The notes under the pieces were generated by a model that saw only the letters and a program-made list of their open reading frames with translations, did no database searches and was not told where the DNA came from. A DNA stretch of 21,644 nucleotides from Candidatus Thermokryptus sp. (GTDB taxonomy: Bacteria > Bacteroidota > Ignavibacteria > Kryptoniales > Kryptoniaceae). Below are positions 7,550-15,161 of this stretch, one piece after another. The DNA is taken from NCBI GenBank assembly GCA_028276305.1, contig JAPYWO010000001.1, forward strand, positions 1 through 21,644. The letters are read 5' to 3'. Both the position numbers and the translations under genes were made by a program. The first letter of the stretch is position 1. Every line of letters starts with the position of its first letter.

Positions 7550-8448
7550 CTTTCAAGGTCTTCAACATAGCGATTGTAGGTGCTGGAAGAGTTGGGACTT
7601 TGATCGGGAAATTTTTATCTGAGATAATCGGACACAGAATTGTAGCTGTTATCAGCAGAAGCGATGAATCGTTGAAGAGGTTTCAAGAAAGAATTAAAGT
7701 TGAATTTTCCGGGAAATTTATCGGTGATTTGCCAGGAAGTGTTGAAGTTGTGTTTATAACAACGCCAGATTCAGCAATTGAAAGTGTCGCTTGTGAAATC
7801 TCGGAATTAAAAAACTTGAACTTTAAAAATCTCGTCGTTTATCATACTTCTGGGGTTATGTCAAGCGATGTCCTTTATAAAATTAGGGAGCAAGGGGCTG
7901 AGGTTGGCTCCTTGCATCCAATTTATTCTGTTTCCCATTTTGACCATTCTTTGGATGAAATAAAGAAAATAAGGTTCACGCTTGAGGGTAGCGAGAGAAT
8001 TTATGACATAACAAGGTGGATTTTTTACGGCTTTGATAAGAACATAGTTTTGATGGAGAAATCGCAAAAGGTTCTTTATCATGTCGCTTGTGTTTTCGCT
8101 TCAAATTATTTGGTGTCTTTATTAAATGCAGTTGATGAAATTTTTGAAAAAGCTGGTATGGGTTTTGACCATAAATTTTTATTTCCTTTGATTGATGCAT
8201 CGTTAAAAAATGCCGGTGAATTTGGACCGATAAAGGCGCTAACTGGACCAATTGAAAGGGGTGACATTGAGACCGTGAAATTGCATCTTGAGGAATTGAA
8301 AAGTAAGTTCCCGGAAATCCTTCCGCTTTATTCGTCGATTGCGATTGAGACAATAAGAGTTGCTTTTAAGAAAGGTAGTATATCGGCTAAACGGGCATCC
8401 GAATTTCTTGATCTTGTAAGTTCATATATCGGAAAGAAAGTATTTTGA
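7546..8448 (+). CDS. Rossmann-fold / DUF2520 protein
   Basis: 300 residues. The N-terminal NAD(P)-binding fold starts at once with IAIVGAGRVGTLIG, and the C-terminal half is the DUF2520 helical domain with its hallmark ALTGPIERGD. The arrangement resembles pyrroline-5-carboxylate or ketopantoate reductases and F420-dependent oxidoreductases, but no member has a firmly assigned substrate. The start is TTG at 7546 inside the TTGA shared with the MEMO1 stop. No ATG or GTG lies between it and the glycine-rich loop, so the TTG is well supported. No Shine-Dalgarno is visible. It overlaps the next gene in the same way. Confidence 0.88.
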   Translation: MTFKVFNIAIVGAGRVGTLIGKFLSEIIGHRIVAVISRSDESLKRFQERIKVEFSGKFIGDLPGSVEVVFITTPDSAIESVACEISELKNLNFKNLVVYHTSGVMSSDVLYKIREQGAEVGSLHPIYSVSHFDHSLDEIKKIRFTLEGSERIYDITRWIFYGFDKNIVLMEKSQKVLYHVACVFASNYLVSLLNAVDEIFEKAGMGFDHKFLFPLIDASLKNAGEFGPIKALTGPIERGDIETVKLHLEELKSKFPEILPLYSSIAIETIRVAFKKGSISAKRASEFLDLVSSYIGKKVF

Positions 8449-9248
8449 GCGCAGTGATAGATTACCACACTCATACAAAACTTTGCAATCACGCAAAGGG
8501 TGAACCGAGGGATTATGTTTTAAGTGCGATTTCAAAAAATCTATCCGAGATAGGGCTTTCTGATCATATGCCTTTGCCTGGTGATTTTGACCCTGACCAT
8601 AGAATGAAGATTGAGGAATTTGAAATTTACAGAAGCTGGTACCGAGAAGTCGTTGGGGAGTTTGGGGATAAAATTAAAATCAGGTTTGGGATTGAGGCGG
8701 AGTTCATTGAGAGTGAAATTGACTTCATAAGCGATTTTATTAGGCATGGGGATTTTGACTATGTCATCGGTTCTATTCACTTCATCGGTGAATGGAACAT
8801 AGCAAGCCACAAGCAATCTTGGAGATGGGAGGGGCAGGATGTCAACGCTGTGTATGAAAGTTATTATCAAATTATGAAGAAGCTTGTTAGTTCGGGGTTG
8901 TTTGATGTGATTGGTCATTTTGATATGATAAAGAAGTTCGGGCATAAGGCGAACGATGATTTTGAAGATTTGATCAGGGAGATTTTTTCTATGATAAAGC
9001 GAAATGGTTTGTGCGTGGAGATTAACACATCGGGGTTAAGACATAAGGTTTCGGAAATTTATCCATCATTTAAGATACTTGAACTTGTGAAGGAATATGG
9101 TATTCCGGTTACACTTGGTTCCGATGCGCACGACCCAGGCGATGTTGGGCGTGATTTCAGAATGGCTTATGAGTTAGTTGAAAGATATGCGGACGGAAAG
9201 ATTTCGGTTTTTGATAAGAGGGAAAGGAAGGAAATAAAAATCAGGTAA
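8445..9248 (+). CDS. HisJ-like PHP-family histidinol-phosphatase
   Basis: 267 residues of the polymerase-and-histidinol-phosphatase (PHP) metal hydrolase family. Metal ligands are visible in order: DYHTHTKLCNHA (7-18), GLSDHMP, GIEAEFI, IGSIHFIG, GHFDMIKKFG and TLGSDAHDPGDVG. This layout fits HisJ, which dephosphorylates L-histidinol phosphate. No other histidine-pathway gene is nearby, so another phosphomonoester substrate is possible and I give no symbol. The start is TTG at 8445 in a TTGA overlap with the DUF2520 stop; a GTG at 8454 is the alternative and would trim three residues. Confidence 0.85.
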   Translation: MSAVIDYHTHTKLCNHAKGEPRDYVLSAISKNLSEIGLSDHMPLPGDFDPDHRMKIEEFEIYRSWYREVVGEFGDKIKIRFGIEAEFIESEIDFISDFIRHGDFDYVIGSIHFIGEWNIASHKQSWRWEGQDVNAVYESYYQIMKKLVSSGLFDVIGHFDMIKKFGHKANDDFEDLIREIFSMIKRNGLCVEINTSGLRHKVSEIYPSFKILELVKEYGIPVTLGSDAHDPGDVGRDFRMAYELVERYADGKISVFDKRERKEIKIR

Positions 9249-9252
9249 ATGT

Positions 9253-10083
9253 TTGAGGAAGGTCTATTGCGAGTTGACACATAAAGAGCTTCTTCTCCCC
9301 GATAGATGTGAAAGGATAATAAGTTTCAGCCCTGCGGTGACGGAAGCACTTTTTCAAATGGGGCTTGGTGATTTCGTCGTCGGCGTGAGCGTTTATTGCG
9401 TAAGACCGGAATCAGCAAGAAAGAAAAACATTGTTGGAAGCTATAACTCGTTCAAGGAGGATAAGCTAAGGGAACTTATGCCAGATATAATTTTCACTAC
9501 GACCGGGTATCAACTTGAACTCATTGAGAAGTTGAACGATAAGTTCAATGTTTATCCGGTTCGTCTTCCGCCATCTGTTTCTGAGATAATCGCTACTTGT
9601 TTTGAAGTGGGGGTTGTCGCTGGCTATTTTTCAAAGGCGAGGGAAATTGAGAGAAAATTGACAACAGAGCTTGGCAATTTAATTTCAAGCGCGAGAAAGG
9701 AAGTTAAACCGAGGGTTTATGTTGAAATTGACCTCGGAGGACCTGTGACATTTGGTGCTTATAGTTATATAACTGATGCGATTGAACTTCTCGGTGGTGT
9801 GAATGTATTTGGCGAATTCCCCGCAGAATGGCTTAAACCAGATGATGAAATAGTTAAGGAATTGAACCCCGATTTAATTATCTATGAGCCGAAGATGTTT
9901 TCAAAGCGAAGGGAGAGAGAAAGGATTTTAAGTATGTTCAATGCAAGGTTTGGGGATATCAAGGCAGTGAAGGAAGGGAAGATTTTTATAACCCCTGGGA
10001 TTTACGATTTCCTTGCACATCATGGTCCAAGCTTTATAACTGAAGTGATGCCTTGGCTTAAGGGTATAATTGATTCATTTTAA
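9253..10083 (+). CDS. BtuF-like metal-chelate/cobalamin-binding protein without a signal peptide
   Basis: 276 residues of the helical-backbone periplasmic-binding-protein fold (cobalamin or iron-siderophore receptors). Typical elements are [42 protein letters not shown] and a final HHGPSFI. The N-terminus (TTG start, [20 protein letters not shown]) is hydrophilic, with no signal peptide or lipobox, so the protein is predicted to stay in the cytosol; no in-frame start giving a signal peptide lies in the four-base gap upstream. No ABC permease or ATPase gene is adjacent. Similar leaderless proteins are often annotated as cobalamin-binding. Its TAA stop shares TTAA with the uvrA stop on the other strand. 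Confidence 0.8.
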   Translation: MRKVYCELTHKELLLPDRCERIISFSPAVTEALFQMGLGDFVVGVSVYCVRPESARKKNIVGSYNSFKEDKLRELMPDIIFTTTGYQLELIEKLNDKFNVYPVRLPPSVSEIIATCFEVGVVAGYFSKAREIERKLTTELGNLISSARKEVKPRVYVEIDLGGPVTFGAYSYITDAIELLGGVNVFGEFPAEWLKPDDEIVKELNPDLIIYEPKMFSKRRERERILSMFNARFGDIKAVKEGKIFITPGIYDFLAHHGPSFITEVMPWLKGIIDSF

Positions 10084-12908
10084 ATGCCGAGTTCCTTCTT
10101 TAAGAATTTTCCTGTATAGGACTTTGGAGTTAGGGCGATTTCCTCTGGAGTTCCTTCGGCGACGATATAACCGCCATCATCACCGCCTTCGGGACCAAGG
10201 TCAATTATCCAATCAGCAACTTTAATAACTTCAATGTTATGTTCAATCACGATGACTGTGTTGCCTTTATCAACGAGTTTGTTCAGGACATCAAGCAACA
10301 TTTTCACATCTTCAAAGTGAAGTCCTGTTGTTGGTTCGTCAAGGATGTAAAGTGTTTTTCCAGTTGCGACCTTTGAAAGTTCTGTTGCAAGTTTAACCCT
10401 TTGTGCTTCACCACCTGATAAAGTTGTGGCTGGCTGACCAAGTTTTATGTATCCAAGTCCGACATCATGGAGAGTTTGAAGTTTCCTTTTTATGTTCGGG
10501 ATATCCTTAAAGAATTCAAGCGCTTCGCTGACGGTCATGTTAAGGACATCGCTTATTGATTTCCCCCTGTATTTAATTTCAAGTGTTTCCTTGTTGTATC
10601 TTTTTCCTTTGCAGACATCACAGGTTACATAAACATCCGGTAGGAAGTGCATTTCTATCTTTTTTACCCCTGAACCCTCGCAAGCATCGCATCTACCACC
10701 CTTGACATTAAAGCTGAACCTGCCCGGTTTATAACCACGAAGGCGGGATTCCGGAAGCTGTGAGAAAAGTTCTCTTATAAATGTGAAAACACCGGTGTAT
10801 GTGGCTGGGTTTGAGCGCGGAGTTCTTCCAATTGGCGATTGATCTATCTCAATCACCTTGTCTATGTTTTCAATTCCCTCAATTGAAGTGTAAGGTAGCG
10901 GTTCATCAGTTGAATTGTAAAAGTGCTTCGCAAGTATTCTATAAAGCGTTTCATTTATCAATGTTGATTTGCCAGAGCCACTTACGCCCGTCACGCAGAT
11001 GAATTTTCCAAGCGGGAATTTCACATCTATATTTTTCAAGTTATTCCCACGGGCTCCTCTCAAAATGAGATACTTACCGTTTCCCTCTCTTCTTCTCTTT
11101 GGAATTTCAATTTTCCTTTCCCCCTTGAGATATTGTGCTGTTAACGAGTTGTTGTCAAGTTCGTTTGGTTTTCCCATGGCTATGACATATCCGCCATGTT
11201 CACCAGCCCCGGGTCCAAGGTCAATGACGAAGTCAGCGTTTTCTATGGTTTCTTTGTCATGTTCAACGACTATAACGGTATTCCCGAGGTCTCTCAAATT
11301 TTTCAATGACTGGATCAATCGCAGGTTGTCCCTTTGATGTAATCCTATGCTTGGTTCGTCAAGGACATAAAGTACACCGGAAAGTTGTGAGCCAATTTGC
11401 GTAGCAAGACGAATCCGTTGCGATTCACCGCCAGAAAGTGTTCTCGCGGGTCTGTTAAGCGTTAAGTAGTCAAGCCCGACATCAAGTAAAAATTTCAACC
11501 TTGATTTTATCTCTTTAAGGATTTGATTCGCTATTAAAAATTCCCTCTCCGAAAGATTTAAGTTCTCAAAGAAGTCATACGCTGATTTAATTGACATCTC
11601 AACGATCTCATCTATCCCGGTTTTTTTACCGGTTTTGGCGTCAACGAGTTTCACCGCAAGCGATGACTTTTTGAGTCGCTTGCCATTGCATAACTTACAC
11701 GGCTGAGCTCTCATAAAACCTTCCACCCATTCACGGATGCTTTCGGATGTCGTATTGTAGTATAGTTGCTTTAAATTGTTTATCACGCCTTCAAATTTGT
11801 GTAAATATGTCGCTACATATCCATCTGAGTAGGTGTATTTCACCTGAAATTTTTCGTCCCCAGCTCCGTAGAGCAGAATGTTCAATTGTTCTTTTGAAAG
11901 TTCCTTTATCGGTTTGTTTAGGTCAATTTTGTATTTTTTTGCGACTGATTTTAAAAGTGACCACTCCCAAGTGTCCCTTTCTTTCCCATAGGGTGCGATG
12001 GCTCCATCTGAAATTGAGATTGAATTATCTGGGATGACCAATTTCACATCAATTTCCAATTTTTCACCAAGCCCGTCGCATTCGGGGCAAGCGCCATAGG
12101 GTGAGTTGAAAGAAAATGAATTCGGGGAAAGTTCTTCATAACTTATTCCACAATCAACGCAAGCGAGATGCTTGCTGAAGAATAAATCCTCAGAGCCATC
12201 GTTGACTATTATTGAATCATTCCCATAATCAAGAGCGAGTTCAACCGCCTCATAAATCCTTCTTTTCGCGCTTTCAGAAACCGTCAATTTGTCTATTAAA
12301 ATTTCAATGTTGTGCGTTTTATACCTGTCAACTTGCATCCCTGGGGTTATCTCAAGCACTTTCCCATCAACCCTTACTCTCAGAAATCCGTCTTTTAATA
12401 TCTTTTCAAATAGTTCCCTGTAATGACCCTTTCTACCTCTTACGACAGGCGCAAAAATTTCAATCCTTTTCCCACTGCCTATTTTCAAGATGTTTTCAAC
12501 GATTTGATCAGTTGATTGTTTTTGAACCCTTTTCCCGCAGTTGTAACAAAATTGAACCCCTACCCTTGCGAAGAGAAGACGCAGATAATCGTAAATTTCC
12601 GTCACCGTTCCAACCGTTGACCTCGGATTGTGGCTTACTGATTTTTGATCAATTGAAATGGCTGGACTTAGACCATCAATCAAATCAACATCTGGTTTTT
12701 CCATTATATCAAGAAATTGTCTCGCATAAGATGAAAGCGATTCAACATATCTTCTTTGTCCCTCGGCGTAGATGGTGTCAAAAGCAAGTGAGGATTTCCC
12801 TGAACCGGATACACCCGTGATGACGATTAATTTTTCCCTCGGGATTTCAAGATTTATGTTTTTTAAATTGTGTTGCCTTGCCCCGCGGATTATTATCTTT
12901 TCAAGCAT
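10080..12908 (-). CDS. uvrA: excinuclease ABC subunit A
   Basis: 942 residues, the normal UvrA length. UvrA is the damage-sensing ATPase of nucleotide excision repair and loads UvrB. The first Walker A is [10 protein letters not shown] (31-40); a second [10 protein letters not shown] lies in the C-terminal half. Two ABC signatures ([12 protein letters not shown] and [12 protein letters not shown]) and two Walker B motifs ([10 protein letters not shown] and [10 protein letters not shown]) follow. The zinc modules are CVDCG paired with CPECDG, and CDACEG paired with CDVCKG. It is third in kdsA-kdsC-uvrA, 16 bases after kdsC, with no Shine-Dalgarno. The link to Kdo synthesis is positional only. 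Confidence 0.98.
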   Translation of the reverse strand: MLEKIIIRGARQHNLKNINLEIPREKLIVITGVSGSGKSSLAFDTIYAEGQRRYVESLSSYARQFLDIMEKPDVDLIDGLSPAISIDQKSVSHNPRSTVGTVTEIYDYLRLLFARVGVQFCYNCGKRVQKQSTDQIVENILKIGSGKRIEIFAPVVRGRKGHYRELFEKILKDGFLRVRVDGKVLEITPGMQVDRYKTHNIEILIDKLTVSESAKRRIYEAVELALDYGNDSIIVNDGSEDLFFSKHLACVDCGISYEELSPNSFSFNSPYGACPECDGLGEKLEIDVKLVIPDNSISISDGAIAPYGKERDTWEWSLLKSVAKKYKIDLNKPIKELSKEQLNILLYGAGDEKFQVKYTYSDGYVATYLHKFEGVINNLKQLYYNTTSESIREWVEGFMRAQPCKLCNGKRLKKSSLAVKLVDAKTGKKTGIDEIVEMSIKSAYDFFENLNLSEREFLIANQILKEIKSRLKFLLDVGLDYLTLNRPARTLSGGESQRIRLATQIGSQLSGVLYVLDEPSIGLHQRDNLRLIQSLKNLRDLGNTVIVVEHDKETIENADFVIDLGPGAGEHGGYVIAMGKPNELDNNSLTAQYLKGERKIEIPKRRREGNGKYLILRGARGNNLKNIDVKFPLGKFICVTGVSGSGKSTLINETLYRILAKHFYNSTDEPLPYTSIEGIENIDKVIEIDQSPIGRTPRSNPATYTGVFTFIRELFSQLPESRLRGYKPGRFSFNVKGGRCDACEGSGVKKIEMHFLPDVYVTCDVCKGKRYNKETLEIKYRGKSISDVLNMTVSEALEFFKDIPNIKRKLQTLHDVGLGYIKLGQPATTLSGGEAQRVKLATELSKVATGKTLYILDEPTTGLHFEDVKMLLDVLNKLVDKGNTVIVIEHNIEVIKVADWIIDLGPEGGDDGGYIVAEGTPEEIALTPKSYTGKFLKKELGI

Positions 12909-12924
12909 CTTGGATTTTAAGAAC

Positions 12925-13431
12925 TCAAATTTTTTTCTGCGCTTTCAGGATGAAGTCAATTATTTCTCTTACAGCGCCATTTCCTCCGGAAGATGATGCG
13001 ACATAATCAACGATTCTTTTAACCTCGCTCCTTGCGTTTGAAGGAGCTGCGCTGAATCCAACAATTTTTAAAAGCGGGATGTCAAGTATATCATCTCCAA
13101 CATAGCAAAACTCCTCTTTGTCAAATCCATATTTTTTTGATAGCTCTTCAAAAGGTTTGACCTTGTCAATTGCATTTTGAATTAAATCAGATATCCCAAG
13201 TTCATTTGCTCTTCTTTTTATTATCTCAGATTCACGCCCAGTTATAATGCCAACTTTTAATCCAAGCTCAATCGCCCTGACAATTCCATAGCCATCTTGG
13301 GCATTGAAAACTTTGATCTCGCCACAATTTGAAGAGTAGATTATGCTTCCATCTGTTAGGACACCGTCAACATCAAGCAAAATCATTTTAACTTTCTTTG
13401 CTTTTTCAAGTGCGTTTTTCCTTACCTTCAC
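12925..13431 (-). CDS. kdsC: 3-deoxy-D-manno-octulosonate 8-phosphate phosphatase
   Basis: 168 residues of the capless C-type HAD phosphatases. It removes phosphate from Kdo-8-phosphate, the product of KdsA, on the way to the Kdo of lipopolysaccharide. HAD motif I is [11 protein letters not shown] with D20 and D22, motif II is ITGRES (63-68), the motif III lysine is near K92, and motif IV is GDDILDIP (112-119). The glycine-rich C-terminal tail ([11 protein letters not shown]) matches KdsC, in which the tail enters the neighbouring active site of the tetramer. The start is GTG in a four-base GTGA overlap with the kdsA stop. Confidence 0.95.
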   Translation of the reverse strand: MKVRKNALEKAKKVKMILLDVDGVLTDGSIIYSSNCGEIKVFNAQDGYGIVRAIELGLKVGIITGRESEIIKRRANELGISDLIQNAIDKVKPFEELSKKYGFDKEEFCYVGDDILDIPLLKIVGFSAAPSNARSEVKRIVDYVASSSGGNGAVREIIDFILKAQKKI

Positions 13432-14279
13432 CGCACATCTTGATTTATTGTGAATTCGTCAAACTTTTTCACAAGTTCATCAATCTGTTTTACCTGATAA
13501 AGGAGTTCGTATAAAAAGTCCAGTTTGAGTTGACTTGCTGAATCGCTCAGAGCTTTTGACGGCTCTGGATGTGTCTCAAGGAAAATCGCGTCAACTCCCA
13601 CGGCAACAGCTGCCCTTGCTATATGGAAAATGAATTCTGGTCTACCTCCTGATTTTTCCCCAATGCTTGGAAGCTGTAAAGAGTGAGTTGCATCTATTAC
13701 AACAGGGTATCCAGTTGACCTCATTATTGGAATTGAACGCATATCAACGACAAGGTTGTGATAACCAAATGTGGTTCCTCTTTCTGTAAGCAAAATTTTC
13801 TCATTTCCTGTTGAGGCGACCTTTTCAGCAGCGTATTTCATATCTTCTGGAGCCATGAATTGACCTTTTTTTATGTTAACTGCTTTTCCTGTCCTTCCAG
13901 CAGCTATTAAAAGTTCGGTTTGTCTGCAAAGGAAGGCGGGTATTTGAAGGACATCAACATATTCAGCTGCCATTTCCGCCTCTGGTTCGGAGTGAATGTC
14001 AGTTAAAACTGGGATATCAAGTTCTTTTCTTATTTGCGCCAAAATTTCAAGAGCTAACTTTTCCCCGATCGTTGAAAAACCCTTTAAACTTGTTCGGTTT
14101 GCTTTTTTATAGCTTGACTTAAAAATAAATGGCATTCCAAGCTCAGTTGTTATCTCCTTTGCCCTTTTTGCTGTTTGATAGGTGATTTCATAATTTTCAA
14201 CGACGCACGGACCAGCTATCACAACGATTGGATTTCCACCGCCAATTTTTATTCCTTTAACCTCAACGATTTTCGTCAT
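13428..14279 (-). CDS. kdsA: 3-deoxy-8-phosphooctulonate synthase, metal-dependent type
   Basis: Condenses phosphoenolpyruvate with arabinose-5-phosphate to Kdo-8-phosphate. Motifs are VIAGPCVVEN, FKSSYKKANRTS, TERGTTFGYHN, DATHS and ETHPEPSKALSD. The cysteine in AGPC occupies the place of the metal-ligand cysteine of the Aquifex enzyme, where E. coli has asparagine, so this should be the metal-dependent class. Two starts are possible: ATG at 14279 (283 residues) and GTG at 14291 (287). I choose ATG because the promoter match predicts transcription from about 14295-14297, which leaves almost no leader for the GTG. The gene heads a minus-strand operon with kdsC and uvrA. Confidence 0.95.
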   Translation of the reverse strand: MTKIVEVKGIKIGGGNPIVVIAGPCVVENYEITYQTAKRAKEITTELGMPFIFKSSYKKANRTSLKGFSTIGEKLALEILAQIRKELDIPVLTDIHSEPEAEMAAEYVDVLQIPAFLCRQTELLIAAGRTGKAVNIKKGQFMAPEDMKYAAEKVASTGNEKILLTERGTTFGYHNLVVDMRSIPIMRSTGYPVVIDATHSLQLPSIGEKSGGRPEFIFHIARAAVAVGVDAIFLETHPEPSKALSDSASQLKLDFLYELLYQVKQIDELVKKFDEFTINQDVR

Positions 14280-14301
14280 GGGTTCTGCCACATTTTTTTA
14301 T

Positions 14302-14332
14302 CAAAATTAAAAAACGATGAATTTAATTCAAA
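14302..14332 (-). promoter_or_regulatory. Bacteroidetes-type promoter for kdsA-kdsC-uvrA
   Basis: Read on the minus strand, TTTG (14332-14329), a 19-base spacer and TAATTTTG (14309-14302) match TTTG-N19-21-TAnnTTTG at every defined base. Predicted transcription starts near 14295-14297, about 17 bases before the kdsA ATG. This is the best promoter match in the window and lies in the 112-base gap between divergent genes. Confidence 0.55.
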
Positions 14333-14354
14333 ATGAACACTTTGAAAGCCCCGG

Positions 14355-14385
14355 TTTGACTAATTCTTAAAAATTGTTAAATTTT
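14355..14385 (+). promoter_or_regulatory. candidate promoter for the degenerate signalling cluster
   Basis: TTTG (14355-14358), a 19-base spacer and TAAATTTT (14378-14385), one mismatch from TAnnTTTG. An overlapping sigma-70-like reading is also possible: TTGACT at 14356, 16 bases, TAAATT at 14378. Predicted transcription would begin about where the ATG of the kinase fragment lies (14392), so that message would be nearly leaderless, or the promoter may really serve the gene at 14609. Confidence 0.4.
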
Positions 14386-14391
14386 AAATGA

Positions 14392-14631
14392 ATGATGTGC
14401 TTTTCGTTCTTTACGACGAAGCCGACGATTTACACCCGCAGTGATACAAGTGAGCCAGTTGGCACCGGTATTGGACTTGCCACTGTGAGAAGATTGGCTG
14501 AGAAATATAATATCCAAATTGATGTAAAGACGAAAGTGGGCGAAGGAACGAGTTTTATACTTAAAATCCCGCTTGCAAAAGAGCAAACAAAAGTAGGAGG
14601 TAGTTATAATGATAAGGAAAATTTGGCGTGA
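14392..14631 (+). pseudogene. C-terminal ATPase-domain fragment of a histidine kinase
   Basis: 79 residues equal to the last third of a HATPase_c domain. FFTTKP (about 6-11) is the F-box and GTGIGLATVRRLAEKYN (from about 24) is the G2 box, both intact; the end KVGEGTSFILKIPL is the usual last strand. The N box, G1 box, dimerisation domain and sensor are missing. A stop codon (14389-14391) lies directly in frame upstream, and only about 100 bases separate it from kdsA, so the rest of the kinase is gone, not merely frameshifted nearby. It cannot bind ATP or phosphorylate alone. A relic is the simplest view. A promoter candidate ends just before its ATG, and the next gene starts inside it, so a small expressed protein or leader cannot be excluded. 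Confidence 0.6.
14595..14601 (+). promoter_or_regulatory. strong Shine-Dalgarno site for the gene at 14609
   Basis: AGGAGGT, seven bases before the ATG at 14609. It is one of only three clear sites in a window where most genes have none, and it fixes the start of this gene inside the 3' end of the kinase fragment. Confidence 0.7.
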
Positions 14632-15157
14632 GTTTGTTGATGATTTCGTCTTGAAACACCCCGCTCTTTTTTCTGCTTTGATAATTTATCTTTACTATCT
14701 TTTCACGACGCTTGATCTTTTCAGAAAACTCAGGGAAGGTATCGTGTCTTTTTCGGATATATTTACGCATTTTGATTCGCTTCTGTGGATATGGGGTTTG
14801 TCTTATCTTTTCGTGAAGCTTGTCAATTTGAAAGAGCAACAGCACCGCGAGGAAAAACTTCGGCTTGAACAGATCAAGCAATATGAAACGCAAATAGCTA
14901 AGTTGAAAATGGTCAAAGATTTTACTTTCTCCCTTAGGGATTTGATTTATAACCCGCTGACTATAATTTTGAGCGCATCTGCAAGGATTGAGAGGCGTTT
15001 CCCCTACGATAATGAAACGATAAGAGATATCAGAGCGATTGAGCAAGGTTGTAGGAGGATTGAGCGTCTTTTGATGGAGGTTAAAGAGTTTGAAGAAAAA
15101 CTTGTGATTGAAGAAGCAAAAGAGGAAACAAACGAAGTTAAAACAGAAAAAGCTTAA
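14609..15157 (+). CDS. membrane protein with a histidine-less kinase-dimerisation-like domain
   Basis: 182 residues. Two likely membrane helices (about 18-38 and 52-74) form a hairpin, followed by a charged coiled coil (about 72-103) and a helical pair resembling a HisKA/DHp domain: FTFSLRDLIYNPLTII lines up with the H-box SHELRTPLT. Asp111 falls where the phosphorylated His should be; N115, P116 and L117 match. A second helix (about 136-163, IRAIEQGCRRIERLL) follows, then an acidic, lysine-rich tail. There is no ATPase domain. The ATG start is set by a strong Shine-Dalgarno. Four bases separate it from the receiver gene, so the two proteins probably act together. Possible roles are docking or dimerising the receiver protein at the membrane; this is inference. 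Confidence 0.7.
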   Translation: MIRKIWREFVDDFVLKHPALFSALIIYLYYLFTTLDLFRKLREGIVSFSDIFTHFDSLLWIWGLSYLFVKLVNLKEQQHREEKLRLEQIKQYETQIAKLKMVKDFTFSLRDLIYNPLTIILSASARIERRFPYDNETIRDIRAIEQGCRRIERLLMEVKEFEEKLVIEEAKEETNEVKTEKA

Positions 15158-15161
15158 CCTT

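Noticed and set aside
9185-9252. Possible cobalamin riboswitch before the BtuF-like gene
   Set aside because: Only four bases are non-coding there and no B12-box is visible; none was found before the adenosyltransferase either.
12212-12820. Long plus-strand frame of 202 codons inside uvrA
   Set aside because: Antisense to a well-conserved gene; its translation resembles no family and shows shadow-type composition.
14561-15046. Minus-strand frame of 161 codons opposite the membrane protein
   Set aside because: Antisense shadow; the plus-strand gene has a strong ribosome site and coherent membrane and helix structure.
15108-15161. Lysine-rich N-terminal extension of the response regulator
   Set aside because: It is the other-frame reading of the previous gene's tail; receivers start right before VVDDE.
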